Origin: a candidate division CSSED10-310 bacterium
GTDB taxonomy: Bacteria > CSSED10-310 > JAFGDC01
Assembly: GCA_016932295.1 (NCBI GenBank)
Contig: JAFGDC010000582.1
Location: 1-18,764 of the forward strand
Direction of reading: 5' to 3'
DNA: 18,764 nt
Part shown: one piece after another, positions 1 through 6,565 of the stretch
Numbering within the stretch: the first letter of the stretch is position 1
How the letters are laid out: every line of letters begins with the position of its first letter
Position numbers and translations under genes: made by a program
The notes under the pieces: generated by a model
What the model was told of the DNA's origin: nothing
Database searches by the model: none
Seen by the model: only the letters and a program-made list of their open reading frames with translations

Positions 1-848
1 AACAGGGCGCTTCCCAGGCGGATGGATTCACGGCCGGCGCGGGCCAATAACGCGGAGGGTGAACCGGCCGCCAGGAAGGCCCGGTATTGTTTTCCGGACA
101 GGTGCCACCACAGTCGTTGGAGATCATCGGCACGGCCCCAGTTGAAGAGCGGATGGAGGCCGGAGCGCCATGGAATGGTGGCATAGAGAATGGTGGCGAT
201 AGCCAGTGCTGTGCCGCCGGCGATAAGCAACGGTATGGGTTTGCGTGCGGCTGGATTGGCGGCGGTCAACAGGAGCAGGCCGGGGATGGCCAGGATGACG
301 GTGACATGGTGCACCGCCATGCCACAGCCCAGAAAGGCGGCCGCTGCCAGCAGCCAAACTTGCGGCCGCGCACCGCGGCGTACCCGCAGGCAACACCAGA
401 GCGCGCCGGCCAGGCATAGCTGGTTGAGACCGTAAACCTCGGTCGTGGTGGCGAAACCCCAGACCACGAACGTGAACCCCAGGGCCAGCGATACCGACAA
501 GGCGATCAGATACACATTCCGACGGCGGGAGGCGGGAGCCCACTCCTCCAGCCAGGCGACCACGGCAAGCCACATCAACAGCGCCGCCGCCGCGGCGCAC
601 AGGCCGGAGAACAGGTTGGCGGCCCGGGCGGTGGAAGCGAACGGCAGCCGGGACCAGATATGAGCCACCATGGTATACAGGGGGAAGCCCGGTGGGTGGG
701 CGATACTCCACTGATGGACGGCAAGAGCGAGTTCGCCGCTGTCAACGATGGTCACCCCGGGGGCGGAAGCAGCCCAGTAGATGATCAGCGGAACCAGCAA
801 CGCCGCAGCCGCACAGATGTATTTCAACCGCATGCCGTCATCTCGCAT
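1..848 (-). CDS. DUF2723 / TMEM260-like polytopic membrane protein, 3' end outside window
   Basis: The frame begins at an ATG at 848 and stays open to the left edge, giving about 282 residues, so the C-terminus is missing. Residues 9-27 form a first hydrophobic segment. It is followed by V-D-S-G-E (35-39) and H-P-P-G-F-P (51-56), the family signature of DUF2723, and by further hydrophobic helices. Near residue 240 comes a W-G-R-A-D-D-L...W-W-H-L-S-G-K-Q-Y stretch that also fits the family. DUF2723 proteins are GT-C-like membrane proteins; the eukaryotic relative TMEM260 is a protein O-mannosyltransferase. The bacterial substrate is unknown, so a sugar-transfer role is inference. AGGGA lies 7 bases before the ATG. 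A second in-frame ATG at 833 is a possible alternative start. The gene is divergent from the TrmJ-like gene. Confidence 0.85.
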   Translation of the reverse strand, partial: MRDDGMRLKYICAAAALLVPLIIYWAASAPGVTIVDSGELALAVHQWSIAHPPGFPLYTMVAHIWSRLPFASTARAANLFSGLCAAAAALLMWLAVVAWLEEWAPASRRRNVYLIALSVSLALGFTFVVWGFATTTEVYGLNQLCLAGALWCCLRVRRGARPQVWLLAAAAFLGCGMAVHHVTVILAIPGLLLLTAANPAARKPIPLLIAGGTALAIATILYATIPWRSGLHPLFNWGRADDLQRLWWHLSGKQYRAFLAAGSPSALLARAGRESIRLGSAL

Positions 849-1006
849 GATGCGTTCCCTGAGAAGGATTGGAGTTTCTCGAAGAAAGCCCGTTGGTTCC
901 CGAAGGTTTCATCATACCCACGAAAAGGCCGTCGATCCAGTGCCCATCGGTCATTGACCGCAACCGGCATGTCGCCATCGAAGTGAGACGAGGAAAAAGG
1001 CAGGAC

Positions 1007-1035
1007 TTGTCGGGCGTCACGACGCCACGTATAGT
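1007..1035 (+). promoter_or_regulatory. Candidate sigma70-like promoter for the TrmJ-like gene
   Basis: TTGTCG (1007-1012), a 17-base spacer and TATAGT (1030-1035) match the consensus at 4 of 6 and 5 of 6 positions. Transcription would start near 1042, right at the GGAGGAGG ribosome site. The leader would therefore be very short, which lowers confidence. Confidence 0.35.
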
Positions 1036-1051
1036 TGGCGTGGAGGAGGCG

Positions 1052-1804
1052 ATGAACGAAACGAACGGCATTGCGGCAGTGCTTTTTCAGGTCCGTCAGC
1101 CCGGTCTCATAGGCGCGGCGGCACGAGCAGCGAAAAACATGGGGATCCAACACCTGCGTCTCGTGAACCCGCCACCGCATTTTATGAACGCTGCCGCTGC
1201 CATGGCCCATGGCGCCCTCGACCTGCTGGACTCGGCTGAACTCTATACCGATCTGCATCTGGCGGTAGCCGACGCCGGCATGGTGCTGGCCGTTTTCATG
1301 GACACCGATGACACACACGCCAATACGATCACCCCCGCCGAAGCCGGACGATTCCTGACCGATCTGCAGGACAATGCAAAGGTCGCCCTGGTCTTCGGTG
1401 AACGCCTCGCTGAACTCGACACCCAGGAACTGAACCTCATCAATGCCCACGTTGTACTGCCGAGGATTGCCGACAGTTACGTCGACATAAGCATCGAACA
1501 GGCGGTGCTGCTGCTTGGTTACGAAACCTTCATCGCGCGACGGCCCACATCCTCCAAGCCCATCCTGCAGATGGCTGCGCCGGACCTGACCGAACGATTC
1601 TTCACACAGTTCCAACATCTGCTGGAAGCAGTGGAATTCATTGTCGGTGGCGATCCCGAATACCGAATGCTGCACATCCGGCAACTCTTCGGCCGGGCAG
1701 GTATGACCGATTACGACGTGGGAATGTGGATGGGCATCTGCCGAAAAATCCAGACCGCGCTCAAACCGGTGACCGATACGCCGGGTATCGGCGACGATCA
1801 GTAA
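1052..1804 (+). CDS. TrmJ-like SPOUT (SpoU family) RNA methyltransferase with divergent catalytic motifs
   Basis: The start at 1052 is set by GGAGGAGG at 1042-1049; an upstream in-frame ATG at 869 has no such site. The 250 residues match the usual length of TrmJ (about 246), which 2'-O-methylates position 32 of tRNAs. The N-terminal region has the SpoU fold order: a P-G-L-I-G-A-A-A-R segment (17-25, motif 1), V-A-L-V-F-G (111-116, motif 2), and a segment ending A-V-L-L-L-G-Y-E (151-158, motif 3). The C-terminal L-F-G-R-A...G-I-C-R-K-I (212-233) is the TrmJ-type helical extension. Arg25 is kept. The motif 1 Asn is Leu19, the motif 2 Arg-Glu is Glu117-Arg118, and the motif 3 Asn is Ser. The family call is firm, but activity and substrate are uncertain. 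The gene ends 10 bases from the convergent neighbour. Confidence 0.82.
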   Translation: MNETNGIAAVLFQVRQPGLIGAAARAAKNMGIQHLRLVNPPPHFMNAAAAMAHGALDLLDSAELYTDLHLAVADAGMVLAVFMDTDDTHANTITPAEAGRFLTDLQDNAKVALVFGERLAELDTQELNLINAHVVLPRIADSYVDISIEQAVLLLGYETFIARRPTSSKPILQMAAPDLTERFFTQFQHLLEAVEFIVGGDPEYRMLHIRQLFGRAGMTDYDVGMWMGICRKIQTALKPVTDTPGIGDDQ

Positions 1805-1814
1805 TCCGCCGCAC

Positions 1815-3335
1815 CTACTCCACGATCGCAGCGCCTTCCGGCAGATCCAGCACGTTCTGGGTTTCCGCCATGATGATGGAGAAAGCACCGCTCGGCTGGA
1901 GGTCATAGCACCGACGCCAGACCCGCGACTTCAACAGGGCATGCCGCGGACCCATGCGCTTCGCCACGCAATCCCGCCAGTGTTCACTGACCACAAAGCG
2001 ATCCATCACTTCCGTCGTGCGGGCTTGCATGACCTCCACGCTGCCGAAGCGGTCCACATGAATGGCGGGTGACTCCTTGAGCGCAAGCTTGGCCGTCTCA
2101 CCGGCGGCTTCAGGAATGCTCACCGCGCATTCGCTGATGGCAACAGCAGGGATTTCACTCTCGGCCAGTCGAACCAGGACACGGTTCAGATTCGCGGGGC
2201 GCACCACGATGAGGATGGGCAACCGCACGATAACCAGTTCACCGAACCGCGGTAACCATTCCTCCTTGAGGATGCGCAGGAATTCTTCGCCGGCAAGAGC
2301 CCTGGCCTCGAAAAAATACCGTATCGATTCCGCTTCGATTCCGGCGTCCAGCGCTTTCCATACCGCCTCCGGAGTACATTTCCTGCTCCCATCACTTTCA
2401 ACGGTCAGCAACTCCATATGCAGACGGTCCTCCTCCGTGGGCCGGGCCGTGACAATGAGCCGGTTCTCGCCGTCCACCTTGAAGCGCTTGTCGGCGGGTT
2501 GCGCCGGACGGTGGAGCCGCTCCAGACGACGCGCCTCCACGCCCGAATCCGTCACCATGAAACGAGTAGGATACCCCTTGCACAAGTAAAGATATATTGA
2601 AGGATTGATAAATTTTGCCAGACTCATATCCTTGCCGTCGCTCACCTTCACGTAACCCAGCCAACGCAACGGGTACTTCAACAAGAAACAGACAAGCCGC
2701 GCCTCGTTATTCTCCCAACTGGGCAGGTACGATCTGCAGCGCCAGGTTTCGGCCGGATTGAAGCGATATCGCCGGGGATTGCAACGAAAAAAATCCACTC
2801 GCTCGAAACGCAATCGTTCCAGCAACTCCGGGGTGGCAACCCATTGATTGGGTGGGAATCCCGCCACCACATCCATGACCGACCGGCGCCAGCATTCCGG
2901 CTTGTTGAGCTTCGATCGCTTCAACAACTCGATCTGCGCCCGTGGAATCATGCACCATTCATTGAACGGCTCCGTCACTATCCAACCGCTCTCCAGGAAC
3001 CGTATACGGGAAGGTGTGTCCAGGCTGAGAAAATACTCGCAGGATGGTCCGACATGATAGGAACCATTCTGCGCCACGATCAACCCCGAGTTCAAACAGG
3101 TCTCGAAAAGAAACTGCAGCCAGTATTCCGTGTGCAGTATACGCTCGAAGACCATGGGCTCGGGCTGCAGCTGGCTCCCCAGGGCGCGGCTGACCTCTTC
3201 ACTTACGTGGTTCGGCGTTACCACCGGCGGTGCATGCTCGGCAATGAACGAGCACAGGGAAAGGATATCTTCCAAAATCGGAATATCGGCATTTGTATTC
3301 ATCAACGCTACTTTAAACTGTAACTTCGAAGGCAT
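1815..3335 (-). CDS. Helicase-associated (Helicase_C_3 / XPB N-terminal-like) domain protein, no helicase motor
   Basis: I chose the ATG at 3335 (506 residues) because GGAG at 3344-3347 lies 8 bases upstream. An earlier in-frame ATG at 3380 falls inside a repeat that also occurs elsewhere in the window. The protein looks cytosolic, with no signal peptide or membrane segment. The N-terminal half (about 20-270) is helical with winged-helix character. Around residues 291-345, L-I-V-T-A-R-P is followed by C-T-P-E-A-V-W-K-A-L-D-A-G-I-E-A-E-S-I. This resembles the Helicase_C_3 pattern of a beta-strand followed by an 'alpha-A-G' helix pair, seen in XPB-like and helicase-associated bacterial proteins. 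No Walker A or DEAD box is present, so it is not a helicase itself. DNA binding or a partner role is inference. The assignment rests on pattern recall; 'conserved protein of unknown function' is the fallback. Confidence 0.7.
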   Translation of the reverse strand: MPSKLQFKVALMNTNADIPILEDILSLCSFIAEHAPPVVTPNHVSEEVSRALGSQLQPEPMVFERILHTEYWLQFLFETCLNSGLIVAQNGSYHVGPSCEYFLSLDTPSRIRFLESGWIVTEPFNEWCMIPRAQIELLKRSKLNKPECWRRSVMDVVAGFPPNQWVATPELLERLRFERVDFFRCNPRRYRFNPAETWRCRSYLPSWENNEARLVCFLLKYPLRWLGYVKVSDGKDMSLAKFINPSIYLYLCKGYPTRFMVTDSGVEARRLERLHRPAQPADKRFKVDGENRLIVTARPTEEDRLHMELLTVESDGSRKCTPEAVWKALDAGIEAESIRYFFEARALAGEEFLRILKEEWLPRFGELVIVRLPILIVVRPANLNRVLVRLAESEIPAVAISECAVSIPEAAGETAKLALKESPAIHVDRFGSVEVMQARTTEVMDRFVVSEHWRDCVAKRMGPRHALLKSRVWRRCYDLQPSGAFSIIMAETQNVLDLPEGAAIVE

Positions 3336-3364
3336 CAAGTCCACTCCAAATCCACCGCCCATAT

Positions 3365-3432
3365 TTGGGAGTGGTGTCATGCAGGTCTGGTGGACGCATC
3401 TCAGGGGTAATAGATCCGTCCTCGGAACAATC
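3365..3432 (+). repeat. Dispersed intergenic repeat, copy A
   Basis: This aligns by eye with 12944-13009 in the same orientation. About 54 of 68 aligned columns are identical, with two single-base gaps. Shared blocks include GTGTCATGCAGG, TCAGGGGT and CGGAACAATC. Its start overlaps an in-frame extension of the helicase-associated gene, which argues that the extension is not coding. Confidence 0.75.
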
Positions 3433-3449
3433 CCCCACTCGTCAAGATG

Positions 3450-3467
3450 GCGGCGGGGGCCCGCCGC
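3450..3467. repeat. Perfect GC palindrome (hairpin), first copy
   Basis: GCGGCGGGGGCCCGCCGC has an 8-base perfect stem around a central GG. It could form a very stable hairpin in RNA or single-stranded DNA. It lacks a T-run, so terminator function is uncertain. A second copy is at 3563-3580. Confidence 0.8.
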
Positions 3468-3506
3468 TCAAACCAGGGCGCGGCTGGCGCCACGCGCTCC
3501 CTCCGC

Positions 3507-3549
3507 AATCCCCAATCTCTTAATCCGCAATCCACAATCCCCAATCCGC
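3507..3549 (+). repeat. AATCCNC heptamer repeat
   Basis: Six consecutive units read AATCCCC, AATCTCTT, AATCCGC, AATCCAC, AATCCCC and AATCCGC. A further single unit follows at 3642-3648. This is a degenerate minisatellite with a period of seven. Confidence 0.85.
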
Positions 3550-3562
3550 ACTCGTCAAGATG

Positions 3563-3580
3563 GCGGCGGGGGCCCGCCGC
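3563..3580. repeat. Perfect GC palindrome (hairpin), second copy
   Basis: Same 18-base palindrome as at 3450-3467, carried by the second copy of the duplicated unit. Confidence 0.8.
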
Positions 3581-3597
3581 TCAAACCAGGGCGCGGC

Positions 3598-3641
3598 TGG
3601 CGCCACGCGCTCCCTCCGCTGGCGCCACGCGCTCCCTCCGC
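3598..3641 (+). repeat. 22-base tandem duplication
   Basis: TGGCGCCACGCGCTCCCTCC followed by GC occurs at 3598-3619 and again directly at 3620-3641. The same 22 bases occur once in the first large copy (3485-3506). The extra copy looks like a local slippage event after the larger duplication. Confidence 0.9.
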
Positions 3642-3717
3642 AATCCCAGGTACGGCCCTGGTGGGAGATACTGTCGGTGGATTGCGGTCCACATGAAAGT
3701 CAGGATTGTCCGTGCGG

Positions 3718-5079
3718 CTATTCTTTCTTGTACTCCCCGGCAAAACCCGTCAGGGCATCCCGGTAGCTGAAGGCATCCCGCCGGACCCAACCGGCATCGT
3801 TGGTCGTGATGAATCCCAGGCTGGGCTTCCACCACAGCGCGCCATGAGAGCCTTGCAGCCATCCCCGGCTCAGCATGGCGCCGAACGTCGTCTTGGTCGC
3901 TCCCGCCACGTATCCCGGCGCGCAGCTCAGTAACACCGTGGCCTGGTTGCGCACGAGACGATCGCTGTCCGCCACCCGGAAGATCACATCCGGATAGAAT
4001 CGGTTCCAGGTCATCGCCAGCCAGTCATCCGCCGAAAACCACTCCAACTCCCGCTCGCGACGGACGGCGCAGGTCCGCCGCAATTCCTCCACCACCGGAC
4101 CATACGCCAGCGGATCACCGTCCAGGGGCTGGTACGCACACCACAGGTTGCCATCCCCGCCCCGGCGCAACCCCATGATCGCCCGTCCGCGGAACCTATT
4201 GCGGATTTCCCACAAGTCATCCACCCGCCGCATCACCAGGTCCACACCTGGGACCGCCGCCAGCGCATCCGCCAGGACATCGGCGGCGGCGGGATCACAG
4301 TACACTTCGGCGCAGCTGATCAGTCCAAAAGGCACCATCACCGCATCCCGAGGGCCATCGAGGCTGTCCGCAAGCGTCAGCCCCGCTTCCATCATGGAAC
4401 GCTCCAGAAGGGGTTTCAAATTGTGAAAAGGCCCATCCTCGCTCATGCCATGATCCGAAAACACCACCACTCGCACGGGGCCGGACTGCCGATTCAACAT
4501 TGCCCGCAATTCCTGATCGAGCAGGTGAAGGAATCGCTCCGTGCCCTCGTGTCCAAAAAAATGACCGATGGCATCCGTACCCATCACATAGGCCAGGAAC
4601 TGGTCGTCAGGCGCTGCCTCGAACGCAGCGAGCGCGGCGGACAACTCGTGGGAGGCCATATCAAAGGGATCAAGGTAGATCCATCCCTTCCGGATAATGC
4701 TTTTTAAACTCCAATCCCACACGTCGCGCCAATCGAATGGAATGCGATGATAGCTGATCGGTCCCCCGCCCATGATCCGATTATCGTCCCGAGAGAAGAA
4801 TCTGGCTTCATAACCAGGTGCCGCCGTCACGCCGAACGGCTCCATAAGCCCGGTGAAGGCCACGGTGGTGAAGGAGGGAAACGTGGAGACCAGGGCCGCG
4901 GGAGGCTCGAAACCCGGCAGCAGCTTCCCATGGTCCATCATCCATTTCACGGTCTCATATGGAATGGCATCAAGCGCCAGGTACAGGGTTCTGGGCCGAA
5001 CATCACGAGCCATGCCCCTGGTCGCGAGAACCAGGACCAGAACCAGTGCCGTGCGCATCACACCAGACCATGCCCGCAT
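3718..5079 (-). CDS. Exported alkaline-phosphatase-superfamily hydrolase (type I phosphodiesterase/nucleotide pyrophosphatase-like)
   Basis: AAGGAGG (5085-5091) five bases upstream fixes the start at 5079, giving 453 residues. Residues 8-24 form a hydrophobic signal sequence ending near A-R-G-M-A, so export is likely. All metal-ligand positions of the phosphodiesterase/NPP branch can be found: Asp37 (L-A-L-D), Thr66 as nucleophile (S-T-F-P-S), Asp169 and His173 (G-T-D-A-I-G-H), Asp209-His210 (F-S-D-H-G-M) and His412 (G-S-H-G). It should therefore be a two-metal phosphoester-type hydrolase acting outside the cytoplasm. The substrate cannot be read: nucleotide, phospholipid headgroup and phosphodiester are all possible, and sulfatase or phosphonatase relatives share the fold. 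It is divergent from the beta-helix transferase gene. Confidence 0.87.
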   Translation of the reverse strand: MRAWSGVMRTALVLVLVLATRGMARDVRPRTLYLALDAIPYETVKWMMDHGKLLPGFEPPAALVSTFPSFTTVAFTGLMEPFGVTAAPGYEARFFSRDDNRIMGGGPISYHRIPFDWRDVWDWSLKSIIRKGWIYLDPFDMASHELSAALAAFEAAPDDQFLAYVMGTDAIGHFFGHEGTERFLHLLDQELRAMLNRQSGPVRVVVFSDHGMSEDGPFHNLKPLLERSMMEAGLTLADSLDGPRDAVMVPFGLISCAEVYCDPAAADVLADALAAVPGVDLVMRRVDDLWEIRNRFRGRAIMGLRRGGDGNLWCAYQPLDGDPLAYGPVVEELRRTCAVRRERELEWFSADDWLAMTWNRFYPDVIFRVADSDRLVRNQATVLLSCAPGYVAGATKTTFGAMLSRGWLQGSHGALWWKPSLGFITTNDAGWVRRDAFSYRDALTGFAGEYKKE

Positions 5080-5114
5080 GCCTGCCTCCTTCTCGACGCC
5101 TTCGGTCAAGACGA

Positions 5115-5123
5115 ATTGTATCA
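5115..5123 (-). promoter_or_regulatory. Extended -10 promoter element for the phosphatase gene
   Basis: On the minus strand the sequence reads TGATACAAT: an extended -10 TGn followed by TACAAT (5 of 6 to consensus). No good -35 lies 17 bases upstream, as expected for extended -10 promoters. A leader of about 30 bases would precede the ATG at 5079. Confidence 0.5.
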
Positions 5124-5234
5124 CAGGACCTTAAAACAGGGTGGAGGAACACGCAAGCAGGTTTGAACCGGCGGCGGCGATCGATCAGCCCGTCGCGACA
5201 GTTGAATCTGTGTGCAAAGGTGCGGCTGCGCCGC

Positions 5235-5244
5235 TATTATATCA
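5235..5244. promoter_or_regulatory. Overlapping divergent -10 elements
   Basis: On the minus strand 5236-5244 reads TGATATAAT, a perfect extended -10 pointing toward the phosphatase gene (leader about 150 bases). On the plus strand TATTAT (5235-5240, 5 of 6) with a weak TGCAAA at 5213-5218 and a 16-base spacer points toward the beta-helix gene, with a leader of about 20 bases. Confidence 0.35.
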
Positions 5245-5267
5245 CCGAACGGCGGGAGGTGGACACC

Positions 5268-6383
5268 ATGGTAAACGAAGATACTCGCCAGGGAGCGGCC
5301 TGGCCCGGCACCATCATCGAAGGACCGGTATCCATCGGCAGAAACTGCCGAATCGGGTTCACGCTGCTCCGCAACCTGGGCAGCGAACCACTGGTCATCG
5401 GCGACAACGTGGATCTCTGTCACTGCACGGTGCTGTATGACCCGAACCACACCAGGGAATGGTCCTTTTTCGATCAGCGCGTACATGGCGCCATGACCGG
5501 TATCGGGGCCGGCGCGAGCCTGCGGCACTGCCATATTCTCAACTCTTCCATCGGCGCCCGTTCCTCAGGCACCCACAGTTACATCGAATACAGCGTCGTA
5601 GGCGAGGAAAACGACCTGCGCCGGTTCAGCAACCTCACCCTGACCGTTACGGGCCGGCGGGTCAGCCTGGGCAGCGAGGTATCCAAAAGCGTGCTGGGCG
5701 ACTGGTTCGTGTCGGAACACGGCGCATCGTACCTCAGCCTCATCGCCCCCTGCCGTTGGCCCATCATCGACGCGGACGGCTCGTACCGAGAACTGGATGG
5801 CATTCCCAATGTCACCAACATAGGCGCCGGCACCGTGTTCGCCAACTACGGAGGCGGCCTGCCCGGCCATGGCCCATTACTCGAACGCCGCCTCGAAAAA
5901 GGCACCGCCTTCGTCTGGGGCGCCTTTACCGCCATCAACAGCCGCATTGCCAGCCGCTACGGTCAACCTGAGCCGGGCGAAGCGCTCATCGACCTGTTGC
6001 GCCGGCGCGACATCACCATTCTGGGTTTCGCCAGCCTCGTGGAAAACAAGGTCACCGGACGGATCCCGGCCTTCTGCTACGCAGGCGGCGAAGGCATGGC
6101 GGCGCGACATCACAAGCTCGGTTGGGTTCTCAGGCACAAACCCGCCATGGTCGCCACCTTTGTGAGAAACCTGCTGGAAGCCATGGGTCCTGATGAAGTC
6201 CACACCATCGAACGACTCCTGCACGGCACCATCAGACTGGAGGTGCGATTGCTGGAGGAGGCACTGTCAGATGCTGACGGAATATACTCACCCGGCCAAA
6301 TCGAAGAAGGTCTGGCAATCCTGCGGGACAACCTGGACGGAAGATGGTGCCTGGGTCCGAACCTGGACCTCCCGAATCTCTGA
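5268..6383 (+). CDS. Left-handed beta-helix (hexapeptide repeat) transferase, GlmU C-terminal-like
   Basis: The start at 5268 follows GGGAGG (5254-5259) by eight bases, giving 371 residues; longer frames upstream run antisense through the phosphatase leader. Residues 14-200 carry imperfect hexapeptide repeats (V-S-I-G-R-N, L-V-I-G-D-N, G-I-G-A-G-A, S-I-G-A-R-S). They end with N-V-T-N-I-G-A-G-T-V-F-A-N-Y-G-G (181-197). This closely resembles the acetyltransferase segment of GlmU (N-I-G-A-G-T...N-Y-D-G). The remaining 170 residues are mostly helical and unlike GlmU. There is no N-terminal nucleotidyltransferase domain with a G-x-G-T-R-M motif. A role as a sugar or sugar-nucleotide N/O-acyltransferase is inference. 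The gene is followed 182 bases later by the PlsC-hydrolase gene, which has its own promoter candidate. Confidence 0.75.
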   Translation: MVNEDTRQGAAWPGTIIEGPVSIGRNCRIGFTLLRNLGSEPLVIGDNVDLCHCTVLYDPNHTREWSFFDQRVHGAMTGIGAGASLRHCHILNSSIGARSSGTHSYIEYSVVGEENDLRRFSNLTLTVTGRRVSLGSEVSKSVLGDWFVSEHGASYLSLIAPCRWPIIDADGSYRELDGIPNVTNIGAGTVFANYGGGLPGHGPLLERRLEKGTAFVWGAFTAINSRIASRYGQPEPGEALIDLLRRRDITILGFASLVENKVTGRIPAFCYAGGEGMAARHHKLGWVLRHKPAMVATFVRNLLEAMGPDEVHTIERLLHGTIRLEVRLLEEALSDADGIYSPGQIEEGLAILRDNLDGRWCLGPNLDLPNL

Positions 6384-6439
6384 TCCCGGTCTCACCGATT
6401 TCCCGTCGCCGCCGACGCTTGCCGCAGCGCGTTATCCTG

Positions 6440-6468
6440 TTGACAGATACCGCCGGTAGCGATAGAAC
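6440..6468 (+). promoter_or_regulatory. Sigma70-like promoter for the acyltransferase-hydrolase gene
   Basis: A perfect TTGACA (6440-6445), a 17-base spacer and TAGAAC (6463-6468, 4 of 6) precede the gene. The predicted leader is about 90 bases. The position just after the beta-helix gene suggests independent transcription. Confidence 0.5.
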
Positions 6469-6565
6469 CACCAATGGCGCGAATGGCGCGCCGCGTTATG
6501 ACCGCAGCCCGGCACTATGCGGCGGCGCCGTCAGAACCCTGCGCGAGAACCACATGGAGGTATCT

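Larger units (their letters stand above)
3436..3619 (+). repeat. Duplicated 71-base unit with a 113-base period
   Basis: Positions 3436-3506 and 3549-3619 are identical by reading. Both begin CACTCGTCAAGATGGCGGCG and end CGCGCTCCCTCCGC. They are separated by the heptamer array at 3507-3548. Exact identity between copies points to a recent duplication. Confidence 0.9.
3336..3717. other. Repeat-rich intergenic region
   Basis: These 382 bases separate two minus-strand genes and have no convincing reading frame. They hold a dispersed repeat copy (3365-3432), two copies of a roughly 71-base sequence 113 bases apart, a heptamer array, and an extra 22-base duplication, all described separately. Short frames through the repeats translate to low-complexity Ala/Arg/Pro. 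No clear rho-independent terminator for the phosphatase gene is seen, although the GC palindromes could serve. Confidence 0.75.

Noticed and set aside
124..711. A 195-residue minus-strand frame at the left edge
   Set aside because: It is the wrong frame of the DUF2723 gene, whose conserved motifs are in the frame starting at 848.
824..1906. A 360-residue minus-strand frame
   Set aside because: It is antisense to the TrmJ-like gene and overlaps both neighbours in other frames.
3336..3380. Earlier start at 3380 for the helicase-associated protein
   Set aside because: The added 15 codons overlap a dispersed repeat and no ribosome site precedes them.
3436..3641. CRISPR-like array
   Set aside because: Only two large identical units with a low-complexity spacer, no regular 25-40 base repeats and no cas gene.
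4959..5267. N-terminal extension of the beta-helix transferase
   Set aside because: It runs antisense to the start of the phosphatase gene and through promoter elements; a good ribosome site precedes the ATG at 5268.
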